A stretch of 27,376 nt of DNA from JADKIH01 sp031367345 (GTDB lineage Bacteria > Bacteroidota > Bacteroidia > AKYH767-A > 2013-40CM-41-45), in NCBI GenBank assembly GCA_031367345.1, contig JANLPR010000053.1, forward strand, positions 1-27,376. The letters are read 5' to 3'. Below are positions 15,292-24,136 of the stretch, in pieces. Position numbers and translations under genes: made by a program. Under the pieces are notes generated by a model. It was not told the DNA's origin. It saw nothing but the letters and a program-made list of their open reading frames with translations, and did not search any database. How positions within the stretch are numbered: position 1 is the first letter of the stretch; each line of letters begins with the position of its first letter.

Positions 15292-18200
15292 TCAATTCGG
15301 AAGTACTAATTCCTTTTCATTACAATGTTTTATTTCTAGTGCTTTGAAAGAAGGCTTCTGCATTCCTTCACCTCTATTTTTAGCATCAGTCATTTTTTGA
15401 ATGAGTCGTGCCTTTTCGGTTTTAATTTCTTTTCGCATTTGTTCGTCATGCCGAATATCGTAATACAATATACCATCAACAAAAGTATCGAGAGGTTTTG
15501 CATAAATGGAAAGTGGATTTTCATTCCACACTACAATATCCGCATCCTTGCCAACTTTCAAACTTCCTGTTCGTTGATCGACGTGCAGCATTTTAGCAGG
15601 ATTCAATGAAACAAATTTAAACGCTTCCTCTTCGCTCACTCCGCCATACATAACAGCTTTCGCAGCTTCTTGATTAAGTCGGCGAGCCATTTCAGGGTCA
15701 TCAGAATTGTACGCTACATTCAATCCGACATTATGCATAATTGCGCCATTGTAAGGAATAGCCTCGTACACTTCAAATTTATATGCCCACCAATCTGAAA
15801 AAGTAGAAACCCCACTTACTCCATGAGCTTTCATTTTGTCTGCTACTTTGTATCCTTCTAAAATATGTGTGAATGTATTCACTTTAAATCCGAATGTATC
15901 TGCCACATGCATCAACATATTAATTTCACTTTGAATATAACTATGACAAGTAATAAATCGTTGGCCTTTCATAATCTCAACAAGAGCATCGAGTTCTAAA
16001 TCGCGGCGCACCGGAATTCCCGAATCGGTGATAGTCGTCGCTTTTTTATTTTTTACATTAGAATTTTGCAAGCTCCGTTTTGCATCATAAATACTTGCTC
16101 TGCTAAAATAGTCGACATAAACTTGCTCTACGCCCATGCGTGTTTGAGGAAAACGAAGTACTTGCTTGTCGCCCCAATTAGATTGTTTTACATTTTCTCC
16201 TAAAGCAAATTTTATAAATCCGGGTGCGCCTTCAAATTTTAATTTCTCCGGAGCCTGTCCCCATCTTAATTTAATTAATTGCGTTTGTCCTCCAATTGCA
16301 TTTGCACTACCATGTAATAAATGAGATGTAGTAACGCCACCGGCTAACTGGCGATAGATCTGTATATCGTCTGCATCCACTACATCTGCAATTCGAACTT
16401 CAGCACTTGACGATTGCGTACCTTCATTTACTGCATCAGAAACTGCTATGTGCGAATGTTCGTCAATGATTCCTGGTGTTACATGTAAATTGGTACCATC
16501 TATAACTTCAGCACCGGCAGGAGCCACAATATTTTTTCCAAGTTGTTTTATTTTCCCATCAGAAAAAAGAATATCGGTATTTTTTAAAATACCATCCGAT
16601 TCATTTGTCCAAATAGTTGCATTCGTAATTAAATATGTTTTTGCTTTGGGTAATTCTTTCCAACCAAAAGCCATATTCGGATATGTAACAACACCCTTTA
16701 TGCTATCAGCTTTAGTAGTATCAGATTTTGCTGTTACCGCAGCAGTCGAATCAAACACAAGCGACCACTTTGCCCATTCTGTACTCGGTAAAAGAACATA
16801 TCCGCTCCATCCTGTTTTTGTAGTATCTCCTGTAAAACGATAGTTTCCTTTCGGTTCCGATTTTTTTAAGTCGAGCGAAAAAAGTACCGATGCCCCTTGA
16901 CGTGAAAATAAAACTTTGTTGGCAGTGGTGTCTTCGTAAACAAAAATTTCAGGAGAAACCAAATCACCTGATATTTTCATGCGAATAGATTTCATTTTAT
17001 CAATTTTCAAACTATAATTACCTCGTACATCTTTAAGAGAAGTATTAATAATTTGATAACGCTTTCCATTGATCCAGTTTTCATAAATCACATTGTCTTT
17101 ATTCGTAAGATTAGAACTGGTGATAATAAAATTCGCCAACATATTTTTCTTGAGAGCGCCAATTTGAGAATCCATTTTAAGCAAGGCGGCCGGAGTACTT
17201 GTCAACGCTTGTACGGCCTTTTCTTCAGAAAGACCATTCTCGATAGCTTTGCGTATATTTTTCCAGAAATCACTTTTGTTTTTAAGGTCTGATGCAGTTA
17301 ATGCAAATGTTACGTTATTATTTGCAAGAGCGGCCGGATTTCCGGGAGCAAGCTCCCACGATTTCATTTGATGCAATGTTACATTTACAGATTCATAAGG
17401 ATCAGTAAAGTCAAATCCTTCAGGAAAATTTACCGGAAGAATATATGCATTACCTGTATTTTTTATTTCTTCTATACGTTCGTATTCGTCGGTACCACCT
17501 TTAATAATATAATTCGCATTAAATTCTTTCCCAATTTTAGAAGCACGTAAATCATTTTGTTTTTCTCCTGCTTCAAAAATTTGAGGCAGCGACAAGTTTG
17601 TATTGAAAGAATTTAAAGAAATGTTAAACTCTTTTTTATAACCACCTTTTAAATACCATTCAGCATCTAAATAAGTCTGGCGAAGTAATGCAATACTTCC
17701 CATTAACGACGAAGGGTAATCTTGAGTAGAAGATCCTTTATTGAATGAAAAGTTAGATGATGCTTTATCTAAAAGGACCAAATCATTTTCGCGTTCATCG
17801 CCTAATGTTACAAGTGTAGAAGTGCCTCTTACAATACCATCGCGGTTTATAGTATTCACAATTCCAAATCCTAGCTTACGAAGCTCTTCAGCTTTTTTTG
17901 CATCGGCAGTAAAATTTTTATGCGCTTCAAATTCCGATCGCACTGCTTGATTCCAACTAAAAGCTCCTTTTGTATTAGAAATAAATTGAGGACTTCTATC
18001 AAAATCGTTCGACCGTTTTACTTCTGGAAATCCATAGTCGGAATAAATATCGATCAAGCCCGGATAGAGATGTTTTTTGTTGAGGTCAAACACAACAGCA
18101 TTTGTTGGGTATGAGAGATTTTCACCGGCATCAATAATTTTCCCATCTTGAATAATCAGCACACCATTTGTATAAACTGTTTTAGAATCCGTATGCAAAA

Positions 18201-18324
18201 TTGCATTTTTGAATACATATACAGTGTGACGCTGATCGGCAGTGCCATTTACAGGAAAAGTTTCTTGTGCAAAACCAAAGTGACAATTGGCCAACAATAA
18301 AACGAGAGTAATAATTCTTTTCAT
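15292..18324 (-). CDS. Exported tandem amidohydrolase, degenerate N-terminal plus intact C-terminal domain
   Basis: The 1010-aa protein has the signal peptide MKRIITLVLLLANCHFGFAQ and two amidohydrolase-type domains. In the first (about 35-425) the metal-binding motif after PGLID is degenerate, with Tyr94 and Asp96 in place of HxH. A beta-rich linker with Ser/Thr/Lys repeats follows (about 430-555). The second domain (about 562-960) keeps the site: DEHSH (His623, His625), GGQTQLIKLRWG with a candidate bridging Lys685, His794 (ITCHSYIQ), His820 (FTHILEG) and Asp875 (NSDDP). It is therefore probably a periplasmic hydrolase of an amide or cyclic substrate, perhaps a peptide derivative; substrate unknown. 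It leads the operon with the 440-aa paralogue. TATCTTTC at 18343-18350 on the minus strand could be a -7 box, but no matching -33 was found. Confidence 0.85.
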   Translation of the reverse strand: MKRIITLVLLLANCHFGFAQETFPVNGTADQRHTVYVFKNAILHTDSKTVYTNGVLIIQDGKIIDAGENLSYPTNAVVFDLNKKHLYPGLIDIYSDYGFPEVKRSNDFDRSPQFISNTKGAFSWNQAVRSEFEAHKNFTADAKKAEELRKLGFGIVNTINRDGIVRGTSTLVTLGDERENDLVLLDKASSNFSFNKGSSTQDYPSSLMGSIALLRQTYLDAEWYLKGGYKKEFNISLNSFNTNLSLPQIFEAGEKQNDLRASKIGKEFNANYIIKGGTDEYERIEEIKNTGNAYILPVNFPEGFDFTDPYESVNVTLHQMKSWELAPGNPAALANNNVTFALTASDLKNKSDFWKNIRKAIENGLSEEKAVQALTSTPAALLKMDSQIGALKKNMLANFIITSSNLTNKDNVIYENWINGKRYQIINTSLKDVRGNYSLKIDKMKSIRMKISGDLVSPEIFVYEDTTANKVLFSRQGASVLFSLDLKKSEPKGNYRFTGDTTKTGWSGYVLLPSTEWAKWSLVFDSTAAVTAKSDTTKADSIKGVVTYPNMAFGWKELPKAKTYLITNATIWTNESDGILKNTDILFSDGKIKQLGKNIVAPAGAEVIDGTNLHVTPGIIDEHSHIAVSDAVNEGTQSSSAEVRIADVVDADDIQIYRQLAGGVTTSHLLHGSANAIGGQTQLIKLRWGQAPEKLKFEGAPGFIKFALGENVKQSNWGDKQVLRFPQTRMGVEQVYVDYFSRASIYDAKRSLQNSNVKNKKATTITDSGIPVRRDLELDALVEIMKGQRFITCHSYIQSEINMLMHVADTFGFKVNTFTHILEGYKVADKMKAHGVSGVSTFSDWWAYKFEVYEAIPYNGAIMHNVGLNVAYNSDDPEMARRLNQEAAKAVMYGGVSEEEAFKFVSLNPAKMLHVDQRTGSLKVGKDADIVVWNENPLSIYAKPLDTFVDGILYYDIRHDEQMRKEIKTEKARLIQKMTDAKNRGEGMQKPSFKALEIKHCNEKELVLPN

Positions 18325-18501
18325 TGGTTAAATTTAAGATGTGAAAGATAACATTTTCGTCTTTTCTTTTGAAAAATAGAGAAATAAATAATTGCCAATT
18401 GGGATCTCAAAATATAGAATCTGAATGGTAAGTAAGCAGGTATTAGGTGAGCATGGGATTTCCTACTATATTTTTCCTACTTTTACCACAAACAACCGAA
18501 T

Positions 18502-19149
18502 ATGGACTCGAATTTACTTGCAAGGATCCACGGAATATCCGTGATGTTATTTTTACTTACGTACTTAATAAAAACAATTTTATTATTTACGAGTAAATCG
18601 ATGTTGGAAAATTATTCCAAGAAAACGAAAGTGCTTGAAATGATTGTAAGTTTTACTTTTTTAGCTACCGGTATCTGGTTATTCGTAATTATTGGTGGAA
18701 TAAAAGTATTACAGATCGTTAAATTGGCATTCGTATTTATTAGTATTCCTTTAGCTGTTATTGGTTTCAAGAAACAAAACAAAGGTTTAGCACTCGTTTC
18801 ACTTTTTCTAATTATTGGTGCTTATGGATTATCTGAAGCAAGCAAAAATAAAGCATTCCTTCCTGCCAATGTAATTGTTAGCGGTAGCGCCACCGAAAAT
18901 TCGAAATTAGGTGCACAGGTTTATTTTCAGAACTGTGTTTTTTGTCATGGTACCGATGGCAAAAAAATGTATCGAGGAGCAAAAGATTTAACAACAACGC
19001 TATTCGGTTACGACGACATTCAGCAAATGGTACGTGAAGGGAGCAAAGGAAAAATGCCGGCTTACAATACAGTAATTAGCGATGCGAATATTGCCGCTGT
19101 ATCAACTTATGTTGCTTCTTTAAAAACATCGAATCCTATTGCAGAATAA
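18502..19149 (+). CDS. Membrane protein with C-terminal cytochrome c domain
   Basis: Four hydrophobic segments (about 8-30, 46-66, 70-88, 95-112) make up an N-terminal membrane domain. A class I cytochrome c domain (about 130-210) follows, with the haem-attachment motif C145-V-F-C148-H149 and the likely axial ligand Met185 in GKMPAYN. The haem domain should face the periplasm and carry one c-type haem, suggesting a role in respiratory electron transfer. The first ~110 residues resemble the SirB2-like/small four-helix membrane family, but I am not certain of that assignment. The gene is divergent from the amidohydrolase operon and 10 bp upstream of hflX, with which it may be co-transcribed. 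Confidence 0.83.
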   Translation: MDSNLLARIHGISVMLFLLTYLIKTILLFTSKSMLENYSKKTKVLEMIVSFTFLATGIWLFVIIGGIKVLQIVKLAFVFISIPLAVIGFKKQNKGLALVSLFLIIGAYGLSEASKNKAFLPANVIVSGSATENSKLGAQVYFQNCVFCHGTDGKKMYRGAKDLTTTLFGYDDIQQMVREGSKGKMPAYNTVISDANIAAVSTYVASLKTSNPIAE

Positions 19150-19159
19150 TAATCAATAA

Positions 19160-20338
19160 ATGACAAACAACACACCAAAGGAGACTGCAATTTTAGTAGG
19201 ATTGATCCACAAAAATCAAAGTGAAGAACAAATTACCGAGTATCTCGATGAGTTAGCATTTCTTGCTGACACAGCCGGTGCCGATCCGATAAAACGTTTC
19301 ACACAAAAATTAGACAGTCCGGATTCAAGAACTTTCATCGGTAGTGGAAAGTTGCAACAGATCAATGAGTTTATGAGAGCCAACAATGTGAAGTTGGCAA
19401 TCTTCGATGATGAATTGAGTGGGTCACAAATTAGAAACATCGAAGAAATTTTAGAGTGTAGGGTTCTTGATAGAAATAATTTAATCCTCGATATTTTTGC
19501 CAATCGCGCTCGTACGGCGCAGGCAAAAGCACAAGTTGAATTAGCTCAGTACCAATATTTGCTTCCTCGTCTTACACGAATGTGGACTCATTTAGAGAAA
19601 CAACGAGGGGGAATCGGAATGCGCGGTCCGGGTGAGTCGGAGATTGAAACCGATCGTCGGGTTATTAAAGACAAGTTATCGAAATTAAAATTGAAGCTGA
19701 AAGAATTCGACAAGCAAAGTTTAACGCAGCGTAAACAACGTGGCGAACTTGTTCGAGTTGCATTAGTTGGTTACACAAACGTTGGCAAGTCGACGCTGAT
19801 GACGCTTTTAAGCAAGAGTGAAGTATTTGCAGAGAACAAACTTTTTGCAACACTTGACACGACGGTTAGAAAAATAGTGTACGATAGAATTCCATTTTTA
19901 CTTTCCGACACCGTTGGGTTTATCAGAAAACTTCCTCACGATCTAATAGAAAGTTTTAAATCGACGCTTGATGAAGTTCGCGAAGCTGATATACTCTTGC
20001 ATGTAGTTGATATTTCGCATCCAAAATTTGAAGATCAAATTAATGTTGTGAATCAGACCTTGGTGGATATTGGAGCAAACGATAAAAAGGTCATTTTAAT
20101 TTTCAATAAGATTGATGCTTATAAATGGGTTGAAAAAGAAGAAGATGATCTAACTCCTACTACAAAAGAAAATGTGTCGTTAGAAGAATTGAAAAAAAGT
20201 TGGATCAACAGAATAGAAGGAACATGTGTTTTTATTTCTGCCAGCGAGCGAATTAATATAGAAGAATTGCGTGCTACACTTTTAAAAGAAGTCAAAGACG
20301 TTCATTATCGAAGATATCCGAATGCGATAGATCTGTAA
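19160..20338 (+). CDS. hflX: Ribosome-associated GTPase HflX
   Basis: HflX is a translational GTPase that binds the 50S subunit and splits stalled ribosomes, especially under heat stress. The 392-aa protein has the N-terminal HflX domain with FIGSGKLQQINE at 59-70, and the family signature RGGIGMRGPGESEIETDRR at 149-167. The G domain follows: G1 GYTNVGKS (204-211), G3 DTVG (250-253), G4 NKID (316-319), and SAS near the G5 position. A helical segment (KLSKLKLKLKEF) precedes the G domain. The length is typical of the family. Start chosen at the first ATG, 10 bp after the cytochrome gene. A heptad element begins 2 bp after its stop. Confidence 0.96.
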   Translation: MTNNTPKETAILVGLIHKNQSEEQITEYLDELAFLADTAGADPIKRFTQKLDSPDSRTFIGSGKLQQINEFMRANNVKLAIFDDELSGSQIRNIEEILECRVLDRNNLILDIFANRARTAQAKAQVELAQYQYLLPRLTRMWTHLEKQRGGIGMRGPGESEIETDRRVIKDKLSKLKLKLKEFDKQSLTQRKQRGELVRVALVGYTNVGKSTLMTLLSKSEVFAENKLFATLDTTVRKIVYDRIPFLLSDTVGFIRKLPHDLIESFKSTLDEVREADILLHVVDISHPKFEDQINVVNQTLVDIGANDKKVILIFNKIDAYKWVEKEEDDLTPTTKENVSLEELKKSWINRIEGTCVFISASERINIEELRATLLKEVKDVHYRRYPNAIDL

Positions 20339-20340
20339 TT

Positions 20341-20611
20341 GGTGAGTGGTGAGTGGTGAGTGGTGAGTGGTGAATAGTAAAAAAACTACTTACTAATCAC
20401 AACTTACTACTCTGAGTTTCCCACAATTTCATTTATAGGTACAGACGACTTTTAAATTTTCTTTCACACTTTTAAGAGAGAGATTACCATTTTTTCTACC
20501 GCAGAATCCGCGGACGACCGCAGAAAAAATATTTTATAATTTGATTTACGATTCTCGAAAAACAAAATCCGAAATTCAGCTTCACTCACTAATCACCACT
20601 CACTACTTACC
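20341..20611. repeat. Heptad element with inverted ends between convergent genes
   Basis: The left end is tandem GGTGAGT units (four, then a variant) in plus orientation from 20341. The right end (about 20583-20611) is similar units on the minus strand, whose reverse complement GGTAAGTAGTGAGTGGTGA matches the left end with only a few transitions. Inner minus-orientation heptads lie near 20381-20410. A CGATTCTCGAAAA segment near 20549 also occurs in the repeat at 361-386. In the middle, TTTTTTCT (20490-20497) and AGAAAAAA (20522-20529) flank a GC-rich stretch with two ACCGCAGAA copies and a CCGC/GCGG mini-stem, which may act as a terminator. The right end overlaps the last base of the neighbouring stop codon. 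Confidence 0.78.
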
Positions 20612-21537
20612 TATCTAGAGATACTAAACGTTTTCGCAGTGATAGCTTTTCCGTTGCCGTTTAGCTTCAACACATAATTCCCTGTGGACAGTTCCGCTAC
20701 TTCTATTTCTTCTTTACTACTCGCCATTTTTCCTGAACGAATCAAACGACCATTGCTGTCGAAAATATCGTAACTCAATTTTTGCGCACTCGCTAATTCA
20801 ACCTCTACCATCATTCTTTCAGAGGCAGGATTCGGATAAATAACCATCGACTTTACCACATCGTTCGTTTCATCTATACCAACAGTACCGATTGTATTCA
20901 ATGAATCAACTATTAACTCACTATTCAATGCTACCGTAGGACCGTTCAACGTTCCTTTACTCGATTGAATCAACATCAAACATGTGTCTGGTTGTGTTGA
21001 AAAATCACGATAGTTCATCATCACCAAAAATTGACTGTAAGTTGCAGTCGTTGTTAATGCAGCAAATCCTATTGCTATCGTGTCGCGATTGGCCCCGTTT
21101 CTTTTTAACAAATAAACTGAAACATAACCTGAGTCCGAAGTTGCCGCAGGAGCATATTTAAAATTTCCTGAATAATAACGTGGGCGATTGATCTCCGGAG
21201 AACCACCACTAAATTCAAAAGTAGCACCCACTAAATTTACAATTCCATTAGTAGCTATTGCCGGGCCTTTAATTGGAAAACCCAAGTATGTAATTTGTGA
21301 TGTCTTTAAATGTAAACTATACGAACCCGCAAATGCATCCGTATCTTTCCATGCCGATTCAACACCACCGTTTGCTTTTGTGATACTATCTGTCGTTGTC
21401 CATGTTGTCGGATATTCTCCTATTCCGCCCGATGCTGCAAAAGGTGTCCAGTTTTCGAAACTGCCATTCACTAAGCCTTGACCGAAAGTAAGTGTTGCGA
21501 TAAAAAAGAATGATAAAAGGAGTACAGATTTTTTCAT
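20611..21537 (-). CDS. Secreted protein with T9SS type A C-terminal sorting domain
   Basis: The 308-aa protein has the signal peptide MKKSVLLLSFFFIATLTFGQ. The central ~200 residues look like a beta-sandwich (GLVNGSFENWTP... with Asn/Gly/Ser-rich strands), similar in general style to the carbohydrate-binding or PCMD-like modules of Bacteroidota exoproteins; the ligand is not identifiable. Residues about 230-308 are a T9SS type A sorting domain: IYPNPASERMMVEVEL, DIFDSNGRLI and a C-terminus TAKTFSISR. It should be exported across the outer membrane by the por/gld/spr machinery, which is not encoded in this window. It is convergent with hflX and downstream of the lytic transglycosylase, separated by a terminator. 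Confidence 0.85.
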   Translation of the reverse strand: MKKSVLLLSFFFIATLTFGQGLVNGSFENWTPFAASGGIGEYPTTWTTTDSITKANGGVESAWKDTDAFAGSYSLHLKTSQITYLGFPIKGPAIATNGIVNLVGATFEFSGGSPEINRPRYYSGNFKYAPAATSDSGYVSVYLLKRNGANRDTIAIGFAALTTTATYSQFLVMMNYRDFSTQPDTCLMLIQSSKGTLNGPTVALNSELIVDSLNTIGTVGIDETNDVVKSMVIYPNPASERMMVEVELASAQKLSYDIFDSNGRLIRSGKMASSKEEIEVAELSTGNYVLKLNGNGKAITAKTFSISR

Positions 21538-21594
21538 AGGTTGGATTTTTAGTTGGATTCAAAAATAAAAAAAATAGATGAACTCTAGCTCTTA

Positions 21595-21627
21595 ATAAAA
21601 GAAAAAGGCATCCTTTCGAACGCCTTT
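21595..21627 (-). terminator. Terminator after the lytic transglycosylase gene
   Basis: On the minus strand the stem AAAGGC/GCCTTT (21622-21627 and 21604-21609) is followed by a T-rich tract (TTTTTCTTTTATT). It lies about 30 bp past the stop of the transglycosylase gene, so the T9SS cargo gene downstream probably has its own promoter. Confidence 0.72.
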
Positions 21628-21657
21628 ATTGAATGGTTTAACCCTTTTGTGACAATA

Positions 21658-23238
21658 TCAGCCTTGAACAAGTACTTTGATGCGTGTTCCGACTTTAATA
21701 TCGTTCGATTCAAGGTTGTTTATTTCTTTGATCTGTTCAACCGTCATGCCGGAATAACGCTGAGCAATTTTCCATAACGTATCGCCGGGAGCTACAACGT
21801 GGTAAACAAATTTAGTTTCTTTTTCCTGATCTGCCGATTTATTGGTGGTTGATGTATTCGTACTTGCAGTTTCAACCGAAGCCGGAGCAACTACCGCTTT
21901 GATCGTTATTTGCTCCGCTTTAGCTACCATTTTAATCGGCGCTTTTTTATCTTGAACATATACAGTTAATCGTTGTCCGGCAGAAAGTTTTGTGCTGCGT
22001 AAATGATTCCATTTTTTAATTTCATTCACCGAGCAAGCATAACGATTTGCAATAGTTTGTAGATGCTCACCTCTTTTTACTTTAAATGTTTTACGAATCC
22101 GATCACTTTTATCTGCATTTGTAGAAGCAAAATCATCACCAGCATTCGAAGCATTCATAGAGGCCGTGTAATTATTATCTTCCGGCTTATAAATAGACGA
22201 CATATTAGCAAGGTATGCATTGATCCTATTTGTAGGTAGCTTTACAGCCATCGGTACATCAGCATTTGGAACAACACCTCTTTTATAAACAGGATTCAAA
22301 TACTGTAATAGCTGCAACGGAGTATTGGTAGCATCAGCAATTGCTTTCAACGAAACTTTTTGATCTACCATTACCGTATCTGTTTCGAAGTACGTTAAGA
22401 TTGGTTGCACCGCCGACAAATTATGTTCGGCCGGATACGACATTAAATAAGTGATTGCGATAAAAGCCGGAACATAACCACGCGTTTCTCTAGGTAAGTA
22501 TTGACAAATTTCCCAGAACGTATGTTTGCCTCCGCTGCGAGCAATAGCACGATTTACATTTCCTGCTCCGCAATTGTATGCAGCAATAACCAATAACCAG
22601 TCGTTATAGATGGCATACATATCTTTGAAATACTGACAAGCAGCAAGAGTAGCTTTTTCCGGATCACGACGTTCGTCGATCATCGAATTCACTTTTAGGT
22701 TATACAATTTTCCGGTAGCAAGCATAAATTGCCATAGGCCCGTTGCACCAACCGGCGAAACAGCCATAGGATTCAAGGCACTTTCAACAATACTCAAATA
22801 TTTAAATTCAACCGGCAATCCTTGCTGATCGAGAATCTGTTCATACATCGGAAAATATAAATTCGAAAGACCCATTACTTTTTCAGTAAGTCCTCGTTTT
22901 TTTACTCCATACATATCGATGTATTCTTTTACCTGACTATTATAACAAAGAGGAATGGGAGTTTGAATTTTCGCCATTCTCTTCTGATAAATTTCTGCTG
23001 AAAAAGTAGGCACTTCCAGTGGACGCTGACCACCACCATAAGCATACGCCGAATTAGAATTGGAACGTTGAAGAAAATTAAGATTCACTAAGCTATCGAG
23101 AGTTGCCGCAATAGGATCGTATGATTCAGGAATTACAGCCTTTTGATCGTTGATCAGCTGTGCCTTTACAGACGTAGCAGAAAATGCCATTGCGAAAAAC
23201 AATTGAGTGGCAAGAATAAGTGCTTTTATTTTCTTCAT
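21658..23238 (-). CDS. MltD-like lytic transglycosylase with two LysM domains
   Basis: This enzyme cleaves the glycan strands of peptidoglycan, forming 1,6-anhydroMurNAc ends. Start is set at the ATG at 23238 (526 aa), which opens a signal peptide MKKIKALILATQLFFAMAFS. A longer frame could begin at a TTG at 23292, but that lies only a few bases after the predicted transcription start. The SLT domain carries the catalytic Glu152 in SIVESALNP, then GATGLWQFM at 165-173 and AAYNCGAGNVNRA at 219-231. A spacer with a degenerate LysM-like segment follows (about 290-340). Two clear LysM domains bind peptidoglycan: about 384-430 (KVKRGEHLQTIANRY) and 479-524 (HVVAPGDTLWKIAQRY). It is probably periplasmic. 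Confidence 0.92.
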   Translation of the reverse strand: MKKIKALILATQLFFAMAFSATSVKAQLINDQKAVIPESYDPIAATLDSLVNLNFLQRSNSNSAYAYGGGQRPLEVPTFSAEIYQKRMAKIQTPIPLCYNSQVKEYIDMYGVKKRGLTEKVMGLSNLYFPMYEQILDQQGLPVEFKYLSIVESALNPMAVSPVGATGLWQFMLATGKLYNLKVNSMIDERRDPEKATLAACQYFKDMYAIYNDWLLVIAAYNCGAGNVNRAIARSGGKHTFWEICQYLPRETRGYVPAFIAITYLMSYPAEHNLSAVQPILTYFETDTVMVDQKVSLKAIADATNTPLQLLQYLNPVYKRGVVPNADVPMAVKLPTNRINAYLANMSSIYKPEDNNYTASMNASNAGDDFASTNADKSDRIRKTFKVKRGEHLQTIANRYACSVNEIKKWNHLRSTKLSAGQRLTVYVQDKKAPIKMVAKAEQITIKAVVAPASVETASTNTSTTNKSADQEKETKFVYHVVAPGDTLWKIAQRYSGMTVEQIKEINNLESNDIKVGTRIKVLVQG

Positions 23239-23303
23239 TCGTCTGATTTCCTTCTTTTTAAGAGTGAACACTACATAGCGTAAATATTTCAATTTTAGGT
23301 GCG

Positions 23304-23336
23304 CAAAGATATGATAATCTGCCTATTGTCCATCAA
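23304..23336 (-). promoter_or_regulatory. -33/-7 promoter of the lytic transglycosylase gene
   Basis: On the minus strand, TTG (23334-23336) and TATCTTTG (23304-23311) fit the Bacteroidota primary-sigma promoter with a 22-bp spacer. The predicted start near 23297 gives a leader of about 58 nt to the ATG at 23238. This argues against the upstream TTG start. Confidence 0.65.
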
Positions 23337-23338
23337 TA

Positions 23339-23812
23339 TACGATGAAACAGAAATGAATTTACGCCTAAAACACTGATTGTCTTACCATTTCAACTTTTA
23401 AAGTCGATTCCCACATTAGTAAGAGCCTGCAAGATGGCATTCAAAATGGGATGTTGACTGAAGAATATTGTTAAATGACATTTTAAGGAGAAATTAGCCT
23501 TGTTCGACCTCTCTAGTTGAAAAAAATTCAGCCCTTTGCCGGTTCGAGCTAGCCTTTCCCCCGAAAAATAGAATGAAAAAATCACGATTGTGTCGAAGAA
23601 TTTATTCGTTTACCACCACGCAACCATTCATTCACCCTTCAATAAGGGCGCATTTACTTAAATAAATGGACTTGACCTGTGTGTTGAGGTATTTTCGAAG
23701 AGTCTTTCCAATCTATGTGTGGCACTGCTAACCCGCTACACAATCCCAAAAAAACCAATTTATTAACTGAGCGGCCGCTGTTGCGACTGCTGACTAAAAC
23801 CAACACCGGCAC
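23339..23812. other. Gene-free spacer
   Basis: About 470 bp lie between divergent genes. The only sizeable frame (23391-23585, minus) looks like random translation, ends without a recognisable motif, and is not called. The stretch from about 23690 to 23812 is less AT-rich than its surroundings (GAGCGGCCGCTG at 23769-23780). I see no tRNA, riboswitch or heptad array here. Confidence 0.5.
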
Positions 23813-24136
23813 ATGGAAACTGCGCTACTGGGACTTGATTTGTCCGAAGTTTTAAACCGATTGAAAGAAATGATTCTCCGCAAAGGCTTTATCATTCAAA
23901 CTATGAACAACAATGTTGTTGTGGCATACCAGGAAGGAAGTTGGTTTAGACGACCGCGACAAGTGGTATTTGAGATCAGCAGTCTCGATAAAAATATTAC
24001 CAGAATCGACATCACTGCTATTATCAATAGCGAAAAGAGCAATCGTCAAGACGAAGAAATAATGGAAGAAAACTACGCCAGCGACATTTATAACAATTTC
24101 ACTCCTGCAGCACTACAGACGTATGGGATTAGATGA
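23813..24136 (+). CDS. Hypothetical protein, 107 aa
   Basis: I do not recognise this family. The protein has no signal peptide and no membrane segment. Residues 10-24 look helical (LSEVLNRLKEMILRKGF). Alternating strands follow: FIIQTMNNNVVVAYQEG, RQVVFEISSLD and ITRIDITAIINS, with a basic WFRRPRQ turn at 44-50. An acidic helix (RQDEEIMEENYASDIYNNF) closes it. This pattern suggests a small cytoplasmic alpha/beta domain. Its last 14 bp overlap the next gene in another frame, so the two are probably co-translated. It was called because of intact, balanced composition and the tight coupling. Confidence 0.62.
   Translation: METALLGLDLSEVLNRLKEMILRKGFIIQTMNNNVVVAYQEGSWFRRPRQVVFEISSLDKNITRIDITAIINSEKSNRQDEEIMEENYASDIYNNFTPAALQTYGIR

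Noticed and set aside
23239..23292. Upstream TTG start for the lytic transglycosylase
   Set aside because: It would put 18 charged residues before a clean signal peptide and sits only a few bases after the predicted transcription start.
23391..23585. 64-aa minus-strand open frame in the spacer
   Set aside because: Phe/Lys/Ser-rich random-looking translation with no homology I can recognise.
23660..23760. Small stable RNA (SRP-like) suggested by ACAGGTCAAGTCC on the minus strand
   Set aside because: The conserved SRP GGAAG/AGCAGCC loop does not follow and no long helix closes around it.
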